Source: JAZNBI01 sp045586995
GTDB taxonomy: Bacteria; Bacillota; Clostridia; Oscillospirales; CAG-272
Assembly: GCA_045586995.1 (NCBI GenBank)
Contig: JAZNBI010000133.1
Span: 1-28,190 of the forward strand
DNA: 28,190 nucleotides
Reading direction: 5' to 3'
Every line of letters begins with the position of its first letter. The first letter of the stretch is position 1. This document shows positions 1 through 6,275 of the stretch, one piece after another. Made by a program: the position numbers and the translations under genes. Below the pieces are notes generated by a model that saw only the letters and a program-made list of their open reading frames with translations, ran no database searches and had not been told where the DNA came from.

Positions 1-664
1 CGCTTGGCCTCCGACTTGTTTCCACATTGAGCTGTCCCGAAACGGTCAAGCTAGTCTTTTTGCCAAAGAAATCCTGAGTATAATCTATTGCTCCGTCAGC
101 CGTTCTCGGCGGATCGTTGGGGTCGAGAGTCGTAACCTGGAACATCTCGCCCGCGCCCTCACAGTCAGAGCCCGTAATCAGCGGAGTGTGAACATACACG
201 AATCCTCTTTCTTGGAAGAAGGTATGCAATGCATAGGCCGCAACCGAACGAACGCGGAAAACCGCATTAAAGGTATTCGCTCTGGGACGCAAATGCGCTA
301 TCGTTCTCAAATATTCAAAAGAATGTTTTTTCTTTTGAAGCGGAAAATCGGGCGCAGAAGCACCTTCAACATTTACTTCGTCTGCCTTAAGCTCAAAGGG
401 CTGCTTTGCCTCGGGGGTCAAAACCAACGTTCCCTTTACAACAAAGGAAGCTCCTACGTTCTGCTTTGCTATTTCTTTATAATTATCGATTATCGCATCC
501 TCAAACACTACCTGAAGATTTTTGAAATAACTTCCGTCGTTGAGCTCGATAAATCCGAAAACATTGCTCGCTCTTATAGTTCTTGCCCAGCCGGCAACCG
601 TGATCTTCTTTCCGTCAAAGGCGTCCGGTGTGTTAAAAATTTGTCTTATAGTAGTACGTTTCAT
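1..664 (-). CDS. asnS: Asparagine--tRNA ligase, N-terminal part (cut by window edge)
   Basis: Class IIb aminoacyl-tRNA synthetase that charges tRNA-Asn in the cytoplasm. I translated the minus strand from the ATG at 664. About 221 residues are visible: an N-terminal OB-fold anticodon-binding domain (VAGWARTIRASNVFGFIELN, then KNLQVVFED), a linker, and the start of the catalytic domain with HLRPRANTFNAVFRVRS, the motif 1 region, and FVYVHTPLITGSDCEGAGEMF. The insert with DPNDPPRTADGAIDYTQDFFGKK and then LTVSGQLNVE is typical of AsnRS rather than AspRS. The remaining C-terminal half lies beyond position 1. After SGQLNVE the last few codons (TSRRPS) do not look like the family, which normally continues towards YTFGPTFRAE, so the first ~20 bases may be unreliable or divergent. 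It stands alone with its own promoter. Confidence 0.9.
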   Translation of the reverse strand, partial: MKRTTIRQIFNTPDAFDGKKITVAGWARTIRASNVFGFIELNDGSYFKNLQVVFEDAIIDNYKEIAKQNVGASFVVKGTLVLTPEAKQPFELKADEVNVEGASAPDFPLQKKKHSFEYLRTIAHLRPRANTFNAVFRVRSVAAYALHTFFQERGFVYVHTPLITGSDCEGAGEMFQVTTLDPNDPPRTADGAIDYTQDFFGKKTSLTVSGQLNVETSRRPS

Positions 665-719
665 AATTAAATCCTTCCGTATTTTTTATGCTTTTTTGTC
701 AATGAAACCATACCTTTTT

Positions 720-748
720 ATTGTATCATATCTTTCACAAAAAAGCAA
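720..748 (-). promoter_or_regulatory. Candidate sigma-A promoter of asnS
   Basis: On the minus strand TTGCTT (748-743) is followed after 17 bases by TACAAT (725-720), about 55 bases upstream of the asnS ATG. The rest of 665-783 is AT-rich and shows nothing else that I can name; no clear terminator for the helicase gene is visible. Confidence 0.45.
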
Positions 749-783
749 GTTTTTTTCAAAAAGTTTGCAAAAAATATTAAATT

Positions 784-3207
784 TTATCTTTCGCTCCAAA
801 AATTTTTGACTATTTCTGCAAGTGAAGATGCGTTTCTTGCATATTTCAGATGCTCCCAATGACTTGGAAAAAGCTGCTTGTATTTTTCCGTACCATATCG
901 GTCGTCAATTAAAACAACAACTCCGTTATCGGTCTCGCGCCGTATTACCCTTCCCGCAGCTTGAAGCACATTATTCATTCCCGGAAAAGTATATGCATAA
1001 TCATATCCCTGCTCGCGTTTGTTTTCAAAATAGTCCCTGATAATATTATTTTCGCTTGAGATCCCCGGCAGTCCCACACCGACTATTATACTTCCGATAA
1101 GCCGCTTACCCGGCAGATCTATGCCCTCCGAAAAGCTTCCGCCAAGCACGCAAAATCCGACAAGCCAATCATCGCCTTCCTTGAACTCAGCCAAAAAGCT
1201 GTCCTTTTCCTGAGAGGTCATAGACGATTTTTGAACTATCGTTTTAATTTGCGGATATTTTTTCGAAAACTCCTTAAAAACCGATTCCATGTAGCTGTAC
1301 GAAGGAAAGTAAACCATATAATTCCCCTTCTTTGCGGATATGGTCGCCGCAATACAGCCGCTTATTTTTTTATGCGATCTATCTCTGTCCTCATATCGCG
1401 TACTGAGCGAATCTACTGCGATTATACAAATATTATCATTTTCAAACGGCGAGGGAAGCTCTATCGTTCGAGCGTTTTTCCCTCCTCCGAGCAGATCGCA
1501 AAAATAATCGAGCGGTGTCAGAGTTGCGGAAAAGAGTACCGAGCTTTTTGCCCTTTGCATACATACATCGGCAATATACGATGGATCAAGGCAAAATATT
1601 TTCGCCGATATTTCCCCGCGCAAGATCTCTATATAGGTTACAAAACGCTCGTCATAATATTCGAGTATCGAAATATATTTTTTAAGGTCAAGTAAAATCC
1701 CTTGAACGCCCGTCGCAAATTCGCTGTCAAAATTTAAACGCAACCAATTCTCAAAGCATTTGGCGGCATCCTCTACTGCAATATTGAAATCAGCCACGGT
1801 GTTGCGACTTATATAAAACCCTGTTTCATTTCCGTCCGCATCGCGCGTAAGATTATCTCGGCAAAGCTTTTTCAATCCGCGCATAATGCGAATTATTTTT
1901 TCAAGCGCGTTGTTCAATATCGTTTCGTCATTCGGAAGAATTGAATAAAGCTTTTCAAACATACTGTTCTTGAGTGTTGCAGAGTACATATTCCTCATAC
2001 GGTCAGCCAAATTGTGCGCCTCGTCTATAAGAAATACGAAATTCGATTCCGACAAAAGATCAAGAGCAAAATATCGGCGAAGATATACCATGGGGTCAAA
2101 AACATAATTGTAATCGCATATAATAACATCACAAAGCTCTGAAAGGTCAAGCGAAAGCTCGTACGGGCAAATTCTATATTTACGGGCAATTTGTGTTATG
2201 ATCTCGGGACGAAATCCGTTTTGAAGCGACAAAAGCTCAAAAATCGCATCGTCAACCCGACTGTAATACCCTCTCGCATACTGACAATCTATAGGGTTAC
2301 AACAATCGCTCGTTCGGAGCTTTTCTTTTGCGGCTTGACAAATACACATCTGGTCTTTAGCTGCAAGCACGATAGTTTTTATTCGCGCGCCCGCGTCAAA
2401 AATCTTTCCTGCTGCAGAATATGCCTCTCGTCTTATACTCGCCTTTGATGTAAGATAAAATATTTTATCAAAAATCTCCTCGCCAAGCGCTTTTACGGTA
2501 GGATAAAGCGTAGACACGGTCTTTCCTATACCCGTTGGGGCTTGAACAAAAAGCCGTCCTCCCCTTTTCATAGTTGAATAGCAATTTTTGATAAGCTCGC
2601 TCTGCCCATTGCGCAACGATGTGTAAGGGAAAGGAGCATTTTTTATTGAAGGAAGCACCCGTCTGCTTCGAATTATCAAAAGATTTGCCCATCTTTGCGC
2701 CTTTATTATCATCCCAAGATAAAAAAGCCGCAGCTCATTGATAGGATATATCTTTTCAAAATATCTAACGTCGTCGGTTTCAATATTATAATAAATAAGG
2801 CGCGTATTTATTTGAAAAAGCCCTTCCTTCTCACAAAGAAAATACGCATAGCATTTTAATTGAGCCAAATACTCATCCCGAGGCGGCATCGAAAACTCCG
2901 CATTTTTAACAGACTTTATTTCGTCCACGGTAAAATCCGTTCCCGAGCCGAAAACTCCGTCAGCGCGTGCGGAAACCGAAAACCTTATACCTCCCGATTC
3001 GATAATATTTGAAAGTGTATATTCGGCATTGTAATCCCCTTTTGCTTCGGATTGAAGCTTTTTGTGAACCGCTTTGCCTATCTCGGCATTGTTTTGCCTT
3101 TCCTTGCGGTGGGATGCTCTCGAATCAATATCTCCGCTTTTGAAAGCGATCGAACAAAGCTCTCGCACGGACAACTCAACTGTATCCTGCTCTGTATTAT
3201 ACCTCAT
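784..3207 (-). CDS. PD-(D/E)XK nuclease fused to Fe-S Rad3/DinG-type DNA helicase
   Basis: Predicted ATP-dependent 5'-3' superfamily 2 helicase of the XPD/Rad3/DinG group with an N-terminal nuclease-like domain, probably for DNA repair. In the first ~125 of 807 residues the nuclease signature is visible: GKAVHKKL (H48), RADG (D83), DEIKS (E96, K98) and QLKCY (Q116, Y120). Then come Walker A (APTGIGKT, 223-230), an Fe-S region with cysteines near 288/290, 302/303, 308 and 347, DEAH at 395-398, and a C-terminal helicase domain with SATLTPL and the motif VI region QAAGRVIRRE near the end. All key residues are intact. The start is chosen because GGAGGTG precedes the ATG by about five bases. It is a single-gene unit, divergent from the mecA-like gene. 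Similar nuclease-helicase fusions occur in Firmicutes; the exact biological substrate cannot be told from sequence. Confidence 0.85.
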   Translation of the reverse strand: MRYNTEQDTVELSVRELCSIAFKSGDIDSRASHRKERQNNAEIGKAVHKKLQSEAKGDYNAEYTLSNIIESGGIRFSVSARADGVFGSGTDFTVDEIKSVKNAEFSMPPRDEYLAQLKCYAYFLCEKEGLFQINTRLIYYNIETDDVRYFEKIYPINELRLFYLGMIIKAQRWANLLIIRSRRVLPSIKNAPFPYTSLRNGQSELIKNCYSTMKRGGRLFVQAPTGIGKTVSTLYPTVKALGEEIFDKIFYLTSKASIRREAYSAAGKIFDAGARIKTIVLAAKDQMCICQAAKEKLRTSDCCNPIDCQYARGYYSRVDDAIFELLSLQNGFRPEIITQIARKYRICPYELSLDLSELCDVIICDYNYVFDPMVYLRRYFALDLLSESNFVFLIDEAHNLADRMRNMYSATLKNSMFEKLYSILPNDETILNNALEKIIRIMRGLKKLCRDNLTRDADGNETGFYISRNTVADFNIAVEDAAKCFENWLRLNFDSEFATGVQGILLDLKKYISILEYYDERFVTYIEILRGEISAKIFCLDPSYIADVCMQRAKSSVLFSATLTPLDYFCDLLGGGKNARTIELPSPFENDNICIIAVDSLSTRYEDRDRSHKKISGCIAATISAKKGNYMVYFPSYSYMESVFKEFSKKYPQIKTIVQKSSMTSQEKDSFLAEFKEGDDWLVGFCVLGGSFSEGIDLPGKRLIGSIIVGVGLPGISSENNIIRDYFENKREQGYDYAYTFPGMNNVLQAAGRVIRRETDNGVVVLIDDRYGTEKYKQLFPSHWEHLKYARNASSLAEIVKNFWSER

Positions 3208-3299
3208 TCGTTCACCTCCAAAAAACCTTGAATCTTAAGAAATATCCAGACAAAATTTGCACTTGAAAAGCATTTGCATTTCGAGCTTTTCTTCAATAT

Positions 3300-3313
3300 A
3301 TACTATATAGTAT
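3300..3313. repeat. Perfect 14-bp palindrome over the helicase start site
   Basis: ATACTATATAGTAT is its own reverse complement and overlaps the last two bases of the -10 element and the expected start site of the helicase promoter. The place suits an operator for a dimeric repressor, but no regulator in the window is obviously linked to it. It does not resemble the Gram-positive LexA box. It could also be chance in AT-rich DNA. Confidence 0.4.
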
Positions 3314-3340
3314 TATATCATAAACCAAAAATCGAGTCAA
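3312..3340 (-). promoter_or_regulatory. Strong sigma-A promoter of the nuclease-helicase gene
   Basis: Minus strand TTGACT (3340-3335), 17-base spacer, TATAAT (3317-3312): 11 of 12 consensus bases. The start site would fall near 3305, inside the 14-bp palindrome at 3300-3313. Confidence 0.7.
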
Positions 3341-3376
3341 GCCGCAAGGAGCATGATATTTACCAATATTTTTGGG

Positions 3377-3406
3377 GTTACATTTTTCCCGAATTAAGAT
3401 TATAAT
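3377..3406 (+). promoter_or_regulatory. Candidate promoter of the mecA-like gene
   Basis: GTTACA (3377-3382), an 18-base spacer and a perfect TATAAT (3401-3406), about 55 bases before the ATG at 3462. The -35 is weak. Confidence 0.4.
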
Positions 3407-3461
3407 AAATAGTAGATTACTATGCAATCTATAAAAAAATCATTGCGAAAAGGATATTGCG

Positions 3462-4097
3462 ATGGAACTTATACTTATAAGCAAAAACAAATTAAAAATC
3501 ATGTTATCCGACGAGGATATGAAGCGCTACGAATTAAGCACGTCCGGTATAGATTATGACAACACCGAAACCCGCAAAGCGTTTTGGGAAATATTAAATG
3601 AGGCCAAGCAAACAACCGGCTTTGATGCCGCAAAAGACAAGATCTTTATTCAGCTCTATCCGTCAAAATCTGGCGGCTGCGAAATGTTTGTCACAAAGCT
3701 CGGAGTATTCTCCGCATCCGACGAGCATCAAACAGCACCGATCGCCCGCACAGGCGAAAAGAGTTCTTTACAGGTTCGAAGCAGTAAATATTCACACGGT
3801 GGACGCGAACGTACGGGCGCATATCGCTTTGATAGCTTTGAAGCGCTTCTGTGCGTTTGCCGCGAGCTATACAAGCGCAGATGGAACGGAAACAGCTCGG
3901 TCTATAAGGATTCGGAAAATATCTACTATTTGATAATTCGTGAAAAATCTGACGGGATTTATTCCGAGTGCGGAGCTCTTGATTTTATTTTGGAATACGG
4001 CACAAGCGAAAACCCTAATTCAATACGGCTATACATATCCGAACACGGTCTTTGCTTCTGCCATTTCAACGCGGTGGAAACTCTCGGAAAATTATAA
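3462..4097 (+). CDS. mecA: MecA-like adaptor protein for ClpC
   Basis: Probable adaptor that hands substrates to the ClpC-ClpP protease; in Bacillus the family controls ComK. The 211-residue protein has the family plan: an N-terminal substrate-binding domain (MELILISKNKLKIMLSDEDM, then a GIDYDNTETRKAFWEILNEA helix region and KIFIQLYPSKSGGCEMFVTK), a variable linker at about 85-120, and a C-terminal domain (SFEALLCVCRELYKR near 126-140, YYLIIREK, and IRLYISEHG near the end) of the kind that binds ClpC. The length is close to that of MecA/YpbH. AAAGGA lies nine bases before the ATG. The linker and C-terminal part are divergent, so the family call is firm for the N-terminal half and likely for the whole. 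No competence genes are nearby. Confidence 0.75.
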   Translation: MELILISKNKLKIMLSDEDMKRYELSTSGIDYDNTETRKAFWEILNEAKQTTGFDAAKDKIFIQLYPSKSGGCEMFVTKLGVFSASDEHQTAPIARTGEKSSLQVRSSKYSHGGRERTGAYRFDSFEALLCVCRELYKRRWNGNSSVYKDSENIYYLIIREKSDGIYSECGALDFILEYGTSENPNSIRLYISEHGLCFCHFNAVETLGKL

Positions 4098-4125
4098 GAC
4101 AGAAAAAGTTTTATTCGTTTTTCTA

Positions 4126-4154
4126 TTGCAATTGACGAAAATAACTGATATAAT
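4126..4154 (+). promoter_or_regulatory. Candidate promoter of the uracil-DNA glycosylase gene
   Basis: TTGCAA (4126-4131), 17 bases, TATAAT (4149-4154). A six-base inverted repeat, GTGCAT (4162-4167) and ATGCAC (4175-4180), sits just downstream around the expected start site and could be a small hairpin or an operator. Confidence 0.55.
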
Positions 4155-4201
4155 AAGCCAAGTGCATTATTTTTATGCACAATTTTTTCGGAGATTGACA
4201 A

Positions 4202-4765
4202 ATGGAAAATTGGGAAACTCTTTATGAAAAATGCTCCGCCTGCGAATTGTGTGAGCTTCATCTCACGCGCACAAACTGCGTATTCGGAGTCGGAAACAAA
4301 AACGCCTCGCTTATGTTTGTGGGAGAAGCTCCGGGCGAGCAGGAGGATTTAAGCGGAATCCCGTTCGTAGGTCGCGCCGGTAAGCTTTTCGATAAGTTTT
4401 TATACGCCGTAGATATCGACAGAGATTCGGTGTATATAGCCAATATTTTAAAATGCCGTCCGCCTCACAACAGAGATCCTCTCCCTCAGGAAGAGGATAA
4501 ATGTATGGAGCATTTGAGAAATCAAATTCGCCTTGTAAAGCCGCGCATTATAGTTTGCCTCGGCAGAATTGCCGCAATGCGACTTATAAAACCGGATTTC
4601 AAAATCACAAAGGAGCACGGAATTTGGTTTGAAAAGGGCAATTTTCTCATTACTGCGGTTTATCACCCCTCTTTGCTTCTTCGTGACCCGAGAAAAAAAG
4701 AAGATATGCTTATAGATATGAAAAAAATCAAGGAAAAGCTTGACGAAATAAGCAAGAGGTCTTAA
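4202..4765 (+). CDS. Family 4 (Fe-S) uracil-DNA glycosylase
   Basis: Removes uracil from DNA as the first step of base excision repair. The 187-residue protein carries the family 4 signatures: cysteines C14 and C17 (CELC) plus C85 (ILKCRPP) and C101 as 4Fe-4S ligands; motif 1 GEAPGEQED at 41-49, which has E where family 1 has D; FVGRAGKLFDKF; and motif 2 HPSLLLR at 155-161. Length is normal for this family. A GGAG-like site (4190-4193) precedes the ATG. It is followed after two bases by the AEC carrier gene, so the two are probably cotranscribed. Confidence 0.92.
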   Translation: MENWETLYEKCSACELCELHLTRTNCVFGVGNKNASLMFVGEAPGEQEDLSGIPFVGRAGKLFDKFLYAVDIDRDSVYIANILKCRPPHNRDPLPQEEDKCMEHLRNQIRLVKPRIIVCLGRIAAMRLIKPDFKITKEHGIWFEKGNFLITAVYHPSLLLRDPRKKEDMLIDMKKIKEKLDEISKRS

Positions 4766-4767
4766 AA

Positions 4768-5706
4768 ATGCAGTACGATGCACTGATAAACTCAACACTG
4801 ACGCTGTTTTTTATATTGACGGTTGGATTCATCGCGCGCAAGATCGGGTTGATCGACGACAACGTCTCGAAGATCATGTCCAAGATCATGATGTGCCTGG
4901 GTCAACCTATGATGATTTTAGGCGCACTTACGGGCGTTGAATACTCGCCCGTTCACCTCAAAGAGGGACTTACCACATTCCTTCTCGGCACTGCAGGGCT
5001 CTTATTTCTTTCGGCACTTTCGCATTTAATTTGTTCAAAAATGAAAAATCAATCCGAGCGAAGCATCACTGAATTCGCGGTTGTTTTCGGTAATTCCGCA
5101 TTCTTCGGATTCCCCGTGTTAGAATCGCTTTTCGGTCCGAGAGCCCTCTTTTTGGGAGCTTTTTACGTGGTTGGCTTCAATCTCTTAATTTGGACGTTGG
5201 GTATCACTATTTTAAGCCGCAGTTCACCGAGCGCAAAGCCGACTTGGAAAAAAGCGTTGTTTAATTACGGCACGATACCTTGCCTTATCGGACTTTTGAT
5301 ATATATTTTGCAAGTACCTATCCCGATCTTTATAGGCGAATGCTTTTCATATATTGGAAATATATGCACCCCGTTTTCTATGCTTATCACAGGCGCTCTG
5401 CTCGCCACACGCACGCCGAAGCAAATCATCACCTCAAAAAATACATATCTTGTATGTCTGTTAAAGCTTATTGTTTTCCCTTTAATTATAGGGCTTGTTG
5501 TAAAGCTTTGCGGATTTTCTGATGAATTCGTTATCTTTTTCACGGCAATGTCGGCAATGCCTACTGCCTCAAGTACCGTTGCTTTCGGAGAGATTTACGA
5601 CGTTGCCCCCGGATACGCCTCTCAGGTAGTGGGCGTGACCTCTCTTGTCGTCGTTCTGACATTGCCTATTACTATGTACCTTTCTCAGTTTATCTTAATG
5701 ATATAG
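4768..5706 (+). CDS. AEC (auxin efflux carrier / malate permease) family transporter
   Basis: Integral membrane carrier, probably for an organic acid or a related small anion; the substrate cannot be told. The 312 residues make about ten hydrophobic segments arranged as two five-helix halves, with a central charged loop near 85-95. Family features include LPMMILGAL-like LGQPMMILGALTG near 44-56, the VVFGNSAFFGFPV stretch near 105-117 and the TAMSAMPTASSTVAFGE segment near 261-277, the second-half equivalent. Length is typical (about 310). The ribosome site AAGAGG (4754-4759) lies inside the end of the glycosylase gene, so translation is likely coupled to it. Confidence 0.88.
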   Translation: MQYDALINSTLTLFFILTVGFIARKIGLIDDNVSKIMSKIMMCLGQPMMILGALTGVEYSPVHLKEGLTTFLLGTAGLLFLSALSHLICSKMKNQSERSITEFAVVFGNSAFFGFPVLESLFGPRALFLGAFYVVGFNLLIWTLGITILSRSSPSAKPTWKKALFNYGTIPCLIGLLIYILQVPIPIFIGECFSYIGNICTPFSMLITGALLATRTPKQIITSKNTYLVCLLKLIVFPLIIGLVVKLCGFSDEFVIFFTAMSAMPTASSTVAFGEIYDVAPGYASQVVGVTSLVVVLTLPITMYLSQFILMI

Positions 5707-5720
5707 AAATATAAAAATCG

Positions 5721-5916
5721 GTCGGCGTAATGGGTTGTATCCTAAAAGACGGTTTTTATACAAGACAGCATAAAGATAAACGATTACAAGCAGAACCCCT
5801 CAAGGAGGAATGCTTATGTAGTCCTCCTCCAAGTGCGCACTTACTCATCACCGCACCTAAAGAGGTGGTACAATATAAAAAAGCCGATGCGGAATAAAAT
5901 CCATATCGGCTTTTTT
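5721..5916 (+). ncRNA. Candidate structured RNA / leader ending in a terminator
   Basis: This fills most of the 342-base gap between the AEC gene and scfA. Concentric pairings are visible: GTCGGC (5721-5726) with GCCGAT (5883-5888, one G-U), and TTGTATC (5735-5741) with GGTACAA (5867-5873, one U-G). Inside are AGGAGGA/TCCTCCT (5803-5809 / 5822-5828), the 12-bp palindrome AAGTGCGCACTT (5831-5842) and CACCT/AGGTG (5854-5858 / 5863-5867), some of them alternatives to each other. The outer pairing uses the 5' arm of the terminator at 5877-5916, an on/off arrangement as in riboswitches. No known family is recognised, and no good promoter was found for it. A 55-codon ORF (5730-5897) runs through but has no ribosome site and ends inside the terminator stem. 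Confidence 0.35.
5877..5916. terminator. Strong rho-independent terminator between the AEC gene and scfA
   Basis: Six A, GCCGAT (5883-5888), a 16-base loop region, ATCGGC (5905-5910), then six T. The A and T runs make it work on either strand, and it insulates the scfA promoter from upstream transcription. Confidence 0.85.
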
Positions 5917-5990
5917 ACGTACCTTTAAGATACGTCCCTAAGCCGTAGTTTGTTAAACCAAAAATAATAGCACATATTTTTTCTTCCCAC

Positions 5991-6019
5991 TTGACAACAT
6001 TTTTACATTATGTTATAAT
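5991..6019 (+). promoter_or_regulatory. Perfect consensus sigma-A promoter of scfA
   Basis: TTGACA (5991-5996), 17-base spacer, TATAAT (6014-6019). The leader to the scfA ATG would be only about 23 bases and contains the ribosome site TTGGAGG. This predicts high constitutive expression of the peptide. Confidence 0.85.
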
Positions 6020-6048
6020 TACAAGGTAATACTTATTGGAGGCAAATT

Positions 6049-6201
6049 ATGAAGCACATCAAAACTATTGAAACCAAGAACCTTTGCCAGAGCGCTAAGA
6101 ACGGCGGATGCGGCGAGTGCCAGACTTCCTGCCAGTCTGCTTGCAAAACCAGCTGCGGTATTGCAAATCAGCAGTGCGAGAGCAAAAAGGAAAGCAAATA
6201 A
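6049..6201 (+). CDS. scfA: SCIFF ranthipeptide precursor
   Basis: Fifty-residue Cys-rich precursor of the SCIFF (six cysteines in forty-five residues) ribosomally made peptide, too short for routine ORF cut-offs. It begins MKHIKTIETKNLCQSAKNGG and continues with CGECQTSCQSACKTSC, the near-invariant SCIFF core. Cysteines are at 13, 21, 24, 28, 32, 36 and 43: the seventh, C43, is in the tail. In this family the radical SAM partner forms Cys-to-Thr thioether links; T26 and T34 are in the core. Each start element is strong: a consensus promoter and TTGGAGG seven bases before the ATG. A terminator-like hairpin follows and the maturase gene comes next. The biological role of the mature peptide is unknown. 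Confidence 0.96.
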   Translation: MKHIKTIETKNLCQSAKNGGCGECQTSCQSACKTSCGIANQQCESKKESK

Positions 6202-6212
6202 TTGCAATATAG

Positions 6213-6242
6213 AAAAAGCCGCCTGCTTTGGCGGCATTTTTT
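6213..6242 (+). terminator. Attenuator-type hairpin between scfA and scfB
   Basis: GCCGCC (6218-6223), loop TGCTTT, GGCGGC (6230-6235), then A and six T. It lies within the 74 bases between peptide and maturase and should stop most transcripts, giving much more peptide than enzyme mRNA. Confidence 0.8.
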
Positions 6243-6275
6243 ATAAAATCTCCGAAAAGAAAGGTTAACGTTTTT

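Noticed and set aside
5858..5876. T-box-like sequence AGAGGTGGTAC before a terminator
   Set aside because: The T-box needs TGGNACCGCG; here TGGTAC is followed by AATAT. No specifier stem was recognised and no amino acid gene follows.
5730..5897. A 55-codon ORF through the structured gap before scfA
   Set aside because: No ribosome site, the stop lies inside the terminator stem, the product is not recognised and a stop-free run of this length has a fair chance in one of six frames.
6228..6275. Longer N-terminus for the SCIFF maturase
   Set aside because: The upstream start lies in the attenuator hairpin; the family begins MIHQ and has a ribosome site there.
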